Below, one piece after another: positions 8,292 through 16,729 of a stretch of DNA of 64,000 bases (position 1 is its first letter; each line of letters starts with the position of its first letter). The stretch is taken from assembly GCF_003990445.1 (NCBI RefSeq), contig NZ_REEZ01000015.1, forward strand, positions 45,015-109,014. The letters run 5' to 3'. Source of the stretch: Pararhodobacter zhoushanensis (lineage in GTDB: Bacteria > Pseudomonadota > Alphaproteobacteria > Rhodobacterales > Rhodobacteraceae). The position numbers and the translations under genes are program-made. Below the pieces are notes generated by a model. That model had not been told where the DNA came from. It did not search any database and saw nothing but the letters and a program-made list of their open reading frames with translations.

Positions 8292-8342
8292 ATTCCCAAT
8301 AAAATATGGGGTGGCACAAAGGCCGCGTCCTTTGCGCCACCC
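8292..8342. repeat. Repeat copy 1: ATTCCCAATAAA block plus GC hairpin
   Basis: ATTCCCAATAAA (8292-8303) precedes a hairpin with 14-bp arms GGGTGGCACAAAGG (8309-8322) and CCTTTGCGCCACCC (8329-8342), with one G-T type mismatch. The arms match copy 3. Function is unknown; integrase or excisionase arm sites, a replication or transfer signal, or a regulatory RNA structure are all possible. Confidence 0.7.
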
Positions 8343-8437
8343 TCCGCCTTCCCGCCACCCCTGCCCCTCTGCGCTCACTGGTCTCTGCAAACGCCCCCCG
8401 ACATCAACCGTCACGGGGCCAGGACAGGGAGACCCAC

Positions 8438-8695
8438 ATGCCGCATCTCGGATCGATGCCAGACCCGCAAGAAAAACCCCGCACGCTTCTGGTCGGCTGG
8501 ATCAGTCGCATAGACCTCGCGCTGGAATTCGGCCTGTCGGTCGACACATTGCGCCGCTGGGAGGCGCAGCGGACGGGTCCGCCCTGCATCCGCGCCGGGC
8601 GCAAAGTCTATTACCGCCGCACTGCGGTCGAGCAATGGCTGGAAGAGCAGGAACTGAATGCGCCGCGGCGCCGTCGTGCGGGAGGGCGCCGTTGA
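8438..8695 (+). CDS. AlpA/MerR-like helix-turn-helix DNA-binding protein
   Basis: An 85-residue basic protein with one excisionase-type winged helix (IDLALEFGLSVDTLRRWE...RAGRKVYYRRTAVEQWL) at about residues 25-70. Such proteins act as excisionases or as regulators of early phage genes. It is the first rightward gene after the repeat region and has AGGACAGGGAG upstream. Its stop overlaps the next start (TGATG), so it leads an early operon. Excisionase versus regulator cannot be decided. Confidence 0.75.
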   Translation: MPHLGSMPDPQEKPRTLLVGWISRIDLALEFGLSVDTLRRWEAQRTGPPCIRAGRKVYYRRTAVEQWLEEQELNAPRRRRAGGRR

Positions 8696-8937
8696 TGCAC
8701 GCCCTGCCCCATCAAGCCGTCTGGCCCGCCGACCGTCTGGCCGAAGCGCGCGCCGTCATCGCCGATGTCGCCCATCATTCCGATCACCTGATCCGGCTCG
8801 CTTGCCATGTCCTCATCACACACGGCGAAACGTCCGCCGAGCGCAAACACGCTCGCATTCTCCTGGTGGTGATCGACGCACGGCGGCCGCTGCGCCGAGC
8901 CCAGCGCCAGGATGACGACGGGAGGGCTGAGCCATGA
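8695..8937 (+). CDS. Small phage protein of unknown function
   Basis: An 80-residue, mainly helical protein with many His residues in its first half (VAHHSDHLIRLACHVL). The ATG overlaps the upstream stop by one base and its own stop overlaps the VRR-NUC start by 4 bp, so it is embedded in a tight operon. I recognise no domain. Its coding status rests on the overlap pattern at both ends. Confidence 0.55.
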   Translation: MHALPHQAVWPADRLAEARAVIADVAHHSDHLIRLACHVLITHGETSAERKHARILLVVIDARRPLRRAQRQDDDGRAEP

Positions 8938-9329
8938 ACCGGCGCGCCACTCCCGAGGCTGATCTGCAACGCGCCGTGGTGCAGGCCCTGCGCCTCGCCC
9001 TGCCCCGCACAGCAATCATTCATCACTGCGCCAACGAGGTGACCGAGCCTAGCCCCCGTGGCGCTAAGCGACAGGCCATCCTCAACGGCATGGGCGTTCA
9101 TGCAGGCTCTGCCGATTTGATGGTCCTCTGCGACGGGCGCATCCTGTTTCTCGAGCTGAAGGCCCCGAAAGGTCGCCTGCGCCCAACGCAGGAGGCGTTT
9201 CGCGATGCCGTGCTGGCGCAAGGTTTTGGCTGGGCCCTGGTGCGCAGCCTCGACGACGCGCTCGGCGCTCTGGCCGATCACGGTTTTACAACGCGCATTG
9301 TGCCACCCGTGCGGAGGTCCCCGTCATGA
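8934..9329 (+). CDS. VRR-NUC domain nuclease
   Basis: A 131-residue single-domain protein with the VRR-NUC/PD-(D/E)xK signature. It has Glu8 at the start, Gly-x-x-x-Gly-Ser-Ala-Asp61, then LELKAPKGRLRPTQ with Glu74, Lys76 and Gln86. Stand-alone phage VRR-NUC proteins are structure-selective nucleases, probably acting in phage recombination or replication. It sits between small early genes and a replication-type winged-helix protein, with 4-bp overlaps on both sides. Confidence 0.88.
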   Translation: MNRRATPEADLQRAVVQALRLALPRTAIIHHCANEVTEPSPRGAKRQAILNGMGVHAGSADLMVLCDGRILFLELKAPKGRLRPTQEAFRDAVLAQGFGWALVRSLDDALGALADHGFTTRIVPPVRRSPS

Positions 9330-10351
9330 GCCATGACGCCACCAATTGGGCCATCAAGCAGCGCGGGTTGAAACCCACCACCAAGATTGTGCTCTGGCAC
9401 CTCTGCGACCGGTTCAACCCGGATTACGGCTGCTTCCCCTCACAGGTGCGGCTGGCCCATGATTGCGAGATCAGCCGCTCGACGCTGAACGACCATATCG
9501 CCCAACTTGAAGCCGCGGGTCTCTTACGCCGCATCCCGCGCATTGATCCGGTGACCAAACGGCAGTTGCCCACCCGCTACATTCTGGGCTTTGAGCCGGG
9601 CTTCACACCGGCTGATGTGGTTCCATGTCCGGAAATCGGACACGGGGGGTCGGCACGCGGCCTTGATGTAGAAACGGCCCCTGAAATCGACCCCATACCC
9701 ACTCTTCCGGTCGAGCCGTGTCCGGAATTCACACACGGGATCGACGGGCAAGCCGTGTCCGGATTTTGCCCGGAGCCGTGTCCGGAAAATGACCAAAGCC
9801 GTGTCCGAAATCCGGACACTAACCTTGTAAGAGAACCTTTAAGGAAACCAGTAAAGGAGGAGGAGGACGCGCAGGCGCGCGAGATCGAGTTTGATCGGTT
9901 CTTTGCAGAGCTGCTGACGGCGCTGGGCCTCAAAGCCAACGCCACCCTGCCCGCTTGGTGGCAGGGATGGCCAGCAAGGGTGCACGTTCACCGCTGGATT
10001 GATGATCTCGGGTTGTCTGAAGCGCGGATCCTCGAGACCGCCACGGAAACTCGCCGCGATCACCCCAACCCGCCCGATGGCCCCAAGGCGCTGGATCGTT
10101 TCATGGAACGCGCCGCCCAGCGCGACGCACAGGCTGCGGCAGGCCTAGCGAAGCCGCTCAAGCCCAAGGCCACCCGCAAGGGCAATTTGACGCCGCGAGC
10201 AAGCGCCGACGATCTGGCCGCCTTCTACGCCGATCTGGTGAACTCCGACCGTTACCTACCGGTCAGCATGATCAGCAACACCACCCGCAACGCAATGCTG
10301 GTGCGAGGGCTGGTCACCCCAGAACGGCTCCGGATGCGGGGTGTGCAATGA
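9326..10351 (+). CDS. Helix-turn-helix replication-type phage protein
   Basis: A 341-residue protein. Residues about 1-90 form a winged helix like those of phage replication initiators, with KIVLWHLCDRFNPDYGCFPS then ISRSTLNDHIAQLEAAGLL. A long, low-complexity linker (about 95-180) contains repeated Pro-Cys-Pro-Glu motifs that recur four to five times. A C-terminal helical region (about 190-341) includes a WWQGWPARVHVHRWIDD segment. The architecture suggests an origin-binding or loader-type replication protein, but no helicase is encoded nearby. It overlaps both neighbours by 4 bp. Confidence 0.65.
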   Translation: MSHDATNWAIKQRGLKPTTKIVLWHLCDRFNPDYGCFPSQVRLAHDCEISRSTLNDHIAQLEAAGLLRRIPRIDPVTKRQLPTRYILGFEPGFTPADVVPCPEIGHGGSARGLDVETAPEIDPIPTLPVEPCPEFTHGIDGQAVSGFCPEPCPENDQSRVRNPDTNLVREPLRKPVKEEEDAQAREIEFDRFFAELLTALGLKANATLPAWWQGWPARVHVHRWIDDLGLSEARILETATETRRDHPNPPDGPKALDRFMERAAQRDAQAAAGLAKPLKPKATRKGNLTPRASADDLAAFYADLVNSDRYLPVSMISNTTRNAMLVRGLVTPERLRMRGVQ

Positions 10352-11004
10352 CGATGCACCGACCCATCAACAATCGCGGCGCACGTGTCAAACGTGCGCT
10401 GAGCGTGCAGGCGGCACTGGAATGGGCGTTCCGGATCGAGAAAGCACAGCTGGAACTGCCGCCTCGCAAGGACGTGCCGGAAGAAGGCTTCGGCTTCGGT
10501 CTGGAATATGTCCTGCTGCAGCGTGCGGCGCTGGGCTGCAAGGTCGATGGCGGCCAATACAAGATGGGCAGTTACACCCATCCAGATGCGGACGTGATCG
10601 CCGCCACAGTCGCGGGGATGCCTAACAGCCTCGGCGGCGTCCGCATGGCGATCAGCGTGGCCGAACTTGCGCGCGCGGGGATAACGCCCGACTGGATGCC
10701 CGGCGTCGTGCCGCGCTGTGTGCCGGTTGAGACCAAGCGCAACCAACACGGCGAGCGGTCGACCACGGTGGTGGTCGGCACCGAACGCGTGCTGACCCGC
10801 GGCAAATGGCGATCGGTAGAGGTTTTGGCCTGTCCGGTCACCTGGCGGCCGCACCCGGAGCAGATTGCGTCCGCTCGGCGGGGATATGGGGATTGGTGGC
10901 AGGCGTTGGGCTGGATACAGGATGGGCTGGTGGTCGGCGGCATGCTGAGAGAGGTCGAGGTGACCACGGCGATGCCGAAGGTGCGTCCATGGAAAGCCGA
11001 TTGA
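10348..11004 (+). CDS. Conserved phage protein of unknown function
   Basis: A 218-residue protein, last in the 8.4-11.0 kb early operon; its start overlaps the previous stop (ATGA). It has no membrane segment or signal. It includes GCKVDGGQYKMGSYTHPDADVI and a Trp-rich C-terminus (YGDWWQALGWIQDGLVVGGML). I do not recognise a domain. Its position next to replication genes suggests a role in early phage DNA metabolism. Confidence 0.6.
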   Translation: MTMHRPINNRGARVKRALSVQAALEWAFRIEKAQLELPPRKDVPEEGFGFGLEYVLLQRAALGCKVDGGQYKMGSYTHPDADVIAATVAGMPNSLGGVRMAISVAELARAGITPDWMPGVVPRCVPVETKRNQHGERSTTVVVGTERVLTRGKWRSVEVLACPVTWRPHPEQIASARRGYGDWWQALGWIQDGLVVGGMLREVEVTTAMPKVRPWKAD

Positions 11005-11038
11005 AAGCGTCACAGAGGTGCGCAGAGCCGACTGCGAA

Positions 11039-11060
11039 GTTGCATCCTCGCAAATGCAAC
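11039..11060. repeat. Short inverted repeat after the early operon
   Basis: GTTGCAT (11039-11045) and ATGCAAC (11054-11060) form perfect 7-bp arms around an 8-base loop, 34 bp after the early operon stop. No T-run follows, so it is not an obvious intrinsic terminator. The remaining 11061-11227 is AT-richer and probably holds the promoter of the ABC-3C operon. Confidence 0.4.
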
Positions 11061-11227
11061 TCACCGCAGAAGCAGCCATTCGCCGCACCGACTTCTAGCC
11101 GCAGAAGTACGCTGGCGAAACCAGATTTCAGCGAATCTTGCGCTATTTGATTGCGTTCGAGGGGCGTTAAGTGGATGATAAGAAATAAGAAGAGATTTGC
11201 ATACCCAAGGAAAAATAGGAAGCTGGC

Positions 11228-12172
11228 GTGGCGCGATCTCCCTCCCGAAAGAAAGCGATTAAGGCAGCATTGGAACTCAAGCTGCGACGGGCGAAGGGAA
11301 CGCGACTTCAAGAGTTCCTAGCACTGCTCATGACGAAGGTGCACGGCGATAATTTCCAGTCGGTCGGCACCGACTATTCGCGTGGCGATCTGCAATGTGA
11401 CGGCCTTCTCGATAGTCCGTTGACGATTTTCGCGTGTTACGGACCAGTGAACGCGGGGGCGAGCGCGACCGAAGCCTCTATGAGGACGGCTGTTGCAAAG
11501 GTCGAAAGCGACTTTCTCGGAGCTAAGAAGGAATGGCCAAACCTAAAAGGGTGGAAATTCGTTCACAACTACGTCGAGCCACCGGCACAAATTGTCCAGA
11601 AGATTCTGGGCCTGCGCAATCAACATCCAGGCATCGATATGAGCCTATTTGGCAGGGAGCAGTTCGAAGCCACGTTATTCAGTTTGGATGATGCTGCGAT
11701 TGAGGAACTGGTTGGCGACGCTGCCAGCGACGAAGATTTTCGCGCGCTCCAACCCGATGTGCTGTTGAAGGTCGTCGACACCTTACTGGCGAATGATAGC
11801 GCTTCGGTGCCAACTGACGATGAGCCGGTAAAGGTCCCGGCGCAGAAATTGCGTTTCAACGGGCTTTCCGACCACGCGCAGGGCCGGATCGTGCAAGGGC
11901 TGCAGAATGCTGATTGGGTGTCGAAACTCCTCCAAGACCATCAGGATCCGCTGTTCGAGGGTGCCGTCGCCGCCGTCCTCAATGACAAGTATTTCGATCT
12001 TAAGGCGCAATCGCTCGACCCTGATGACATCATGTTTCAGTTATGGGAGTTTGTCGCCAACACCACGGCCCTGACGGCTGCTCTGGATGCGGTAATATGG
12101 AGTCTGCTCGCGCATTTCTTCGAAAAGTGCACAATTTTCGAGGACAGCCCGGTGGCGGAGGCGGTCGCATGA
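11228..12172 (+). CDS. ABC-3C system effector-type protein with C-terminal ABC-3C domain
   Basis: A 314-residue protein, first of three overlapping genes, with a GTG start preceded by AGGAAG. The N-terminal part (about 20-150) has LQEFLALLMTKVHGDNFQSV and GDLQCDGLLDSPLTIFACYG. This resembles the core of a restriction-endonuclease-like fold, although the usual E-x-K is not evident. The C-terminal 80-100 residues correspond to the small helical domain that defines the first component of ABC-three-component systems. These pair an effector with a small middle component and a DUF2326-type ATPase in predicted anti-mobile-element conflict systems. The role is inferred from operon architecture. Confidence 0.7.
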   Translation: MARSPSRKKAIKAALELKLRRAKGTRLQEFLALLMTKVHGDNFQSVGTDYSRGDLQCDGLLDSPLTIFACYGPVNAGASATEASMRTAVAKVESDFLGAKKEWPNLKGWKFVHNYVEPPAQIVQKILGLRNQHPGIDMSLFGREQFEATLFSLDDAAIEELVGDAASDEDFRALQPDVLLKVVDTLLANDSASVPTDDEPVKVPAQKLRFNGLSDHAQGRIVQGLQNADWVSKLLQDHQDPLFEGAVAAVLNDKYFDLKAQSLDPDDIMFQLWEFVANTTALTAALDAVIWSLLAHFFEKCTIFEDSPVAEAVA

Positions 12173-12414
12173 TCCTGCCGGGAAAACACCTCAAGCCCGA
12201 CCGCGCGTTGCTATCCGTCGGCGGGGAAATTCTCACGGTGATGGGTGAGACATCCACGGTGTCGGTGCTCTGGGACGAGGTGCGTGTGCTGCGGTCGAAG
12301 CGTGAGGATAAGTCGCCTCTGCCCTTCGACTGGTTTTTGCTGGCACTCACTCTGCTATATACCATCAGCGCCATCGACATGCGCGGCGAATTATTGATCA
12401 AGAAAGTTAACTGA
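12169..12414 (+). CDS. ABC-3C system middle component
   Basis: An 81-residue protein. Its ATG overlaps the previous stop (ATGA) and its own stop overlaps the ATPase start by one base (TGATG). The sequence begins MILPGKHLKPDRALLSVGG and continues with an LWDEV helix and a hydrophobic FDWFLLALTLLYTISAID helix, matching the winged-helix-like middle-component type (closest to MC6 in my recollection). Middle components are thought to link effector and ATPase. The length and position are diagnostic; the exact class would need a profile search. Confidence 0.75.
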   Translation: MILPGKHLKPDRALLSVGGEILTVMGETSTVSVLWDEVRVLRSKREDKSPLPFDWFLLALTLLYTISAIDMRGELLIKKVN

Positions 12415-14234
12415 TGATTCGGACCGTCAGCAGTTCTCTAGCTAGTTTCAAACCGATCACCTTCGGTTCAGGGCTGAACATCGTGCTTGCGGATGTCGCC
12501 GAAGCATCGACGGATCGTCACACTCGGAATTCGGCAGGCAAGACCAGTCTTGTCGAGATCATAAACTTCGTACTCGGCGGTGAGGCCGCAAAGAAAACAT
12601 TGTTCAAGCACGATGCCCTTATCGAGCAAAGTTTTTCGATCGAAATTTTGCTCGGGGACCGTTGGGTTACCGCGACGCGCAAAGGTGCTGACGACAATAT
12701 TGTCCAACTTAGTATTGACGATGCTGAAGCCTTAGGCATCACCGTCCCAGTCTCCCTTTTCGATGATGCGCAGACCCAGACGCCTGTATCAATCGAAACT
12801 TGGAAATCGATAATTGGATCGTATTGGTTCGATCTGCCCATCAATCGCGATGACACCGAGTTTTCAGGCAAAGGCGCGCCTAGCTTTCGCCAACTCATCG
12901 GTTATTTTGTGCGACGACGGAAGGCGGGTGGCTTCGAAACGATCGAGAAGAACACGAAGGAGCAACAGCCGGGCAGTTGGCAAGTATCTCTGTCGTATCT
13001 CTTGGGGCTCAACTGGCACGTTGCGCGGCAGTTTCAGGACATGCGCGACCGCAAAAAGGTTGTCGCCGCCTTGAAAAAGGCCATCAATAACGGCGAACTC
13101 GGCGATATTTTCGGCGCAACAGCGCAGATTCGGCCTGAGCTAGCACGTGTCGAAAAGCAAATGACCGCCCTTCGGTTGCAGGTAGATAATTTTGTGGTGC
13201 ACGAGAGCTATCGAAAGCTCGCCCTTCAGGCCAGCAAGCTCAAGGATCGCCTTAACGAGATTACCCTTGAGCTTTCCGAAGCGAACTCGGCGCTCGACTA
13301 TCTTGCCAAATCGGTGGCTCAAGAGTCCCCACCAGCCTATACCGATATTGAGCGCCTGTACCAGATGGTCGGCGTCGAGCTCCCCAATGTCGCGATGCGC
13401 CGGTTTGAAGACGTCAAAGCATTTCAAGCCTCGGTGACCGCCAATCGGCAGCAATATCTTTACGAGCAAATCAACGAGATTCGTGAGCGCCGCGATATCC
13501 TGTCCAAAGACCTTGATGATGAGGGGAAAGAGCGATCAGACATCCTTCGGTCGCTGGCCGGAAAAGGCGCCTTCGATGATCTAGTTCGTCTCCAGGAGGA
13601 ATTGGGTAAATACTCCGCGCGTGCCGAGATGCTTCGCAGCAAACTTCAACACGCTGCTGTCCTTGAAAATAATCGCGTTCAGCTCAAAGCCGAAAGTGCC
13701 GAGCTCGAACTTAAACTGCAGCAAAGTCTCGCTGACTCAGATAGCTCGATTAAACGCGCGACGGTTTTGGTCGATCAAGCGATTTCTGAACTCTACGATG
13801 ACCGCACCGGAAACCTGATCATTGCGCCTTCGAGATTAGGGCCGCAAATCCGCATAGATATACAAGGCGGCGGCAATAAGGGTGGCATCGATATGATGAA
13901 AATCTTTTGCTTCGATACAGCACTATTGTGCATCACGGCTGAGCGTTTTCGTTATGGCCCTCGCCTCATCATCCACGACAGCCACTTGTTCGATGGTGTC
14001 GATTCCCGTCAGGTCAGCCAAGCGTTGGTCTATGGCGATAAGGTCGCAAACGCCGTCTCCGGCCAGTACATCGTTGCGCTCAATAGCGACGAATTTAGGA
14101 GCGCGGATTCACTTAGCGACATATCGTTGTTGCCATTCGTCAACGTAGTGAAGTTGACAGACGATGAGACAGGGGGGCTTTTTGGCTTTCGTTTCGATCT
14201 TGAGGGGCAAGCTGATACGTCAATCCGCAAATAA
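12414..14234 (+). CDS. DUF2326-type ABC/SMC-like ATPase of the ABC-3C system
   Basis: A 606-residue protein. An N-terminal P-loop segment has Walker A in NSAGKTS (about 39-45), followed by SLVEIINFVLGG. A long coiled-coil central region spans about 215-485, with many KLK, EL and LQ heptads. The C-terminal half-site contains a Walker-B-like LIIHDSHLFDGVD and ends with a beta-rich tail. This split-ATPase plan with DUF2326 is that of ABC-3C sensors, related to RecN/Rad50. It probably senses foreign DNA or replication intermediates and licenses the effector. The operon is visibly AT-richer than the surrounding phage genes, which suggests separate acquisition. Confidence 0.85.
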   Translation: MIRTVSSSLASFKPITFGSGLNIVLADVAEASTDRHTRNSAGKTSLVEIINFVLGGEAAKKTLFKHDALIEQSFSIEILLGDRWVTATRKGADDNIVQLSIDDAEALGITVPVSLFDDAQTQTPVSIETWKSIIGSYWFDLPINRDDTEFSGKGAPSFRQLIGYFVRRRKAGGFETIEKNTKEQQPGSWQVSLSYLLGLNWHVARQFQDMRDRKKVVAALKKAINNGELGDIFGATAQIRPELARVEKQMTALRLQVDNFVVHESYRKLALQASKLKDRLNEITLELSEANSALDYLAKSVAQESPPAYTDIERLYQMVGVELPNVAMRRFEDVKAFQASVTANRQQYLYEQINEIRERRDILSKDLDDEGKERSDILRSLAGKGAFDDLVRLQEELGKYSARAEMLRSKLQHAAVLENNRVQLKAESAELELKLQQSLADSDSSIKRATVLVDQAISELYDDRTGNLIIAPSRLGPQIRIDIQGGGNKGGIDMMKIFCFDTALLCITAERFRYGPRLIIHDSHLFDGVDSRQVSQALVYGDKVANAVSGQYIVALNSDEFRSADSLSDISLLPFVNVVKLTDDETGGLFGFRFDLEGQADTSIRK

Positions 14235-14529
14235 AAATTCATTCGCAACACGATCAACATTTGAGCCGGTCCCAATCCGATTGAAGAGGCGAACAACAAG
14301 ATTTGAATTTTAGGAACCAGTTGTCGGCGGTCGACAAGGATCCAATTCGGCCATTCGCCGTCTATTCTGCGATGGTCGGGTCTCCGCCTTCGCGCCAGTA
14401 TCCTGTCTCGAGTTGCACCCTGAACGAAAGTCCGGGTAGAGGCTCCTGCCGTCCTACGCTGCGCGGGGCTCGGATGGCTAGTTCGGTGATTCCTGCGCTG
14501 CGGCACGACAGTCTGCTATGGGCCGAGTG
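14235..14529. other. Gene-free stretch between convergent genes
   Basis: These 295 bp separate the ABC-3C ATPase stop from the convergent HEPN gene stop. I see no intrinsic terminator with a clear T-run. A minus-strand open stretch ending at 14362 reads plausibly (contains QLETGYWREGG) but has no start codon, so it may be the remnant of a lost gene. Confidence 0.4.
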
Positions 14530-15003
14530 TTAAAGCCCAAACTCCATAGCGTTCAGAAACCTATGGAACACTTCACTACCCTCCGCTTCCTTGTAGGCTT
14601 CATTCAGCACGAACAGCGCAGCTTCCATTAGTCGGGTGTCTCGGTCGCTGTCATGTTTCTTGTCCCCATGAAACAAGTTATTTCGTGCCGTCTTAATGCT
14701 TTGAAATAGGCTTGCCGCATCGTTAGGAACGAGTGGCGTCCCCGACCAGTCCACGCCATCATCAGCTGTTGTAACGAGGTAATCTGGGGGTGCCTCAAAA
14801 TAGATTTGGGCTTGGTCGGACTGTCGCATCTTTTGAAAGAAATTCTGCGGCAGATGCTCCGCAAAGGTTTGCCAAGCGGCGTCAGGTGAGTTCACTCGGC
14901 GAAACCCACCCTTCTTCATCGCATATTCAAATCGACTGAAGACAGCCAACAGATCGTAGCCTGCTTCAGACAGCCGAGGCCGATAATATTCTTCAAGCTT
15001 CAT
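14530..15003 (-). CDS. HEPN-domain protein, candidate RNase/toxin
   Basis: A 157-residue all-helical protein. The C-terminal part has ARNNLFHGDKKHDSDRD, with Arg107 and His112 forming the R-x4-H motif of HEPN nucleases, and a polar Asn directly after the Arg as in active members. The N-terminal half (DLLAVFSRFEYAMKKGGF) matches the first HEPN helix with conserved acidic residue. The ATG at 15003 has GAGGTACAGG upstream; the ATG four codons earlier lacks this. It is alone, with no MNT nucleotidyltransferase or other antitoxin visible, and is convergent with the ABC-3C operon. RNase function is inferred from the motif. Confidence 0.65.
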   Translation of the reverse strand: MKLEEYYRPRLSEAGYDLLAVFSRFEYAMKKGGFRRVNSPDAAWQTFAEHLPQNFFQKMRQSDQAQIYFEAPPDYLVTTADDGVDWSGTPLVPNDAASLFQSIKTARNNLFHGDKKHDSDRDTRLMEAALFVLNEAYKEAEGSEVFHRFLNAMEFGL

Positions 15004-15365
15004 CCTGTACCTCATAAAAATATAATGTCGAATCGTATATATTCTTTCTGATTAAGTCACGGTGTTCCCAGGATTTAGACGAATGTCTGTGATCGTGTTC
15101 TGCAACGCAGTACATTGCGGTGCAGCCGAAGGCAGCTGTCGGCCGATCAAATTAAGATAGCCATGATCGACACAAACGGCGGAAAGCGGCCTGACCGCAG
15201 CGCCGCATTGCAACCGCGGCAATACCGGAATAGCAGTCAAGAATCGGTCATTGAGGGTGGTTTCCCGCGGCCGAGTATTGCCACGGAGAAAGGGTCGGGT
15301 TCATATTGGAATCGGCAACGGGTTGCCGCTGTCCGACGTCGGCCGGGAAACGCCTTGGGGGATGC
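15004..15365. other. Gene-free stretch between HEPN and PD-(D/E)xK genes
   Basis: This 362-bp interval lies between two divergent genes and so should contain both promoters. The part nearest the HEPN gene (15010-15055) is AT-rich. The rest is GC-rich with no convincing ORF, repeat or RNA structure that I can see. Confidence 0.4.
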
Positions 15366-16538
15366 ATGCAGAAATCGGTGAGAGTAGCGCTTAACAAGTT
15401 TCCGGCCGTGCCGGCTTCACTCCAAAATCCAGCAAAGCCGGGAAGTCCAGTGCCGGAAATCATGGTCGATCTAGCCGACTTGTATCACCATTATTATCTG
15501 CAGAGCTACGACAAGGCCCCGCCGAACCCTAACCCCGCCCAGTTCGAGCACGTTCGATATCTGGAGCCATGCACCGCATTTCGGTTCCAGCCGAACGGCC
15601 TCGGCGCCAACAAAACGAAGAAGCAAAACAACTCGAACGAGCTCGGCGAAGCCTTCTGTCGCTGGTTCCTGTCCGAGCACCTCGACATCACGCACGTCGC
15701 CCGGATCGATGACGTTCGCAATCACGGCGCGCTTTCCTGGGCGCATGGCGTGACGGTCGAATGCAATCCGGGCACCGATGGAGACGCCCCCGATTATTTC
15801 TGCGTGGAGCCGACAGGCCAGGTGTCGCTCGCAGAGGCGAAGGGCACGATCGAGGCGGTCGGTTTCAAGGCTAAGAAATTCGCGACGTGGCGCAATCAGT
15901 TCAACCGGGTGCGCGTTCTTGATCGGTCCGGAAACGCGATGAGCGTGAAGGGTTACATCGTCGCGATGCGATGGGCAGTCCACACCCATAGCCCCGCCAT
16001 CTTCACTACCCTCTCCGCGGAGGATCCGCAGACCCCGGGCGAGCGTCCCTTTTTCGATGAAAGCGGCGGGTTCGCGGCCGCGGTCCGCTCCCTCCATTAT
16101 GCGCCGAGCCTTGCGAAGATCCGTCAGCCCGTCCTCTCGGCCGCGCTTGCGACAGGTACGACGATCGCTGACGACCTGAGCTTCCAGATCGTTCTGTGGG
16201 AATGTCTGCTGCCAACGCTGAAGGGACTACGGTTCGTCGGAGGCTATTTCCCAACCGATCCCGAGGGCGTTCTGCCCTTCAAGTTCGACGACGGAAAGCT
16301 GGTCGCCGTGCCGAACGATCCCTTCAGACTCGATCAGAGTTCAGGCACTTTCATCGGCATCGAGGAGAAGACCTTTCGACACCTTGTCGGCGCCGCGCGA
16401 AACGGGCCGATGACGATCAACGATCTCCCGCGCATCGAGCGCCGGATTACTGGGTTCAGCGGCGCGAGCTATCTCCCGGACGGCCATGTACTGGGCCCAA
16501 TCGATCTGTTCCGCCCGATTGCCGCCGATGTTGTCTGA
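15366..16538 (+). CDS. PD-(D/E)xK nuclease-like protein of unknown function
   Basis: A 390-residue soluble protein. Residues about 90-170 carry a nuclease-like core: an N-terminal helix with Glu95 (NELGEAFCRWFL), then APDYF with Asp143 and VSLAEAKGT with Glu157 and Lys159. This is the D...E-x-K arrangement of PD-(D/E)xK enzymes. The C-terminal 220 residues are unrecognised. The ATG at 15366 follows TTGGGGGATGC; an internal ATG at 15462 is an alternative. It sits in the defence-like block of the prophage with no methyltransferase immediately adjacent. A restriction or degradation role is plausible but unproven. Confidence 0.6.
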   Translation: MQKSVRVALNKFPAVPASLQNPAKPGSPVPEIMVDLADLYHHYYLQSYDKAPPNPNPAQFEHVRYLEPCTAFRFQPNGLGANKTKKQNNSNELGEAFCRWFLSEHLDITHVARIDDVRNHGALSWAHGVTVECNPGTDGDAPDYFCVEPTGQVSLAEAKGTIEAVGFKAKKFATWRNQFNRVRVLDRSGNAMSVKGYIVAMRWAVHTHSPAIFTTLSAEDPQTPGERPFFDESGGFAAAVRSLHYAPSLAKIRQPVLSAALATGTTIADDLSFQIVLWECLLPTLKGLRFVGGYFPTDPEGVLPFKFDDGKLVAVPNDPFRLDQSSGTFIGIEEKTFRHLVGAARNGPMTINDLPRIERRITGFSGASYLPDGHVLGPIDLFRPIAADVV

Positions 16539-16729
16539 TTGGCAGCGAGCGTTGGGGTTGGTGGCGGGACATCACCGAACCGGCGTCAGCCAGTCTTGTC
16601 GCTTAGCCACGTCCACAGGCGGGCTAAGGGCCGAGCACGTCGTCCCCCCTGGGATGGTTCCTCCCCGGCCCCGAAGGTATGCGGGGGGGCGCAGCGCGGG
16701 CGTTTTCTAGCGACTGGCTTTTTCACCGG

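Noticed and set aside
8100-8414. Minus-strand open frame of 104 codons with repeated FIGN-like words
   Set aside because: The repeated words come from the ATTCCCAATAAA/hairpin repeats, which are better explained as non-coding structure.
14362-14529. Minus-strand coding-like stretch ending at 14362
   Set aside because: No start codon or upstream continuation; at most a remnant and listed only as part of the gap.
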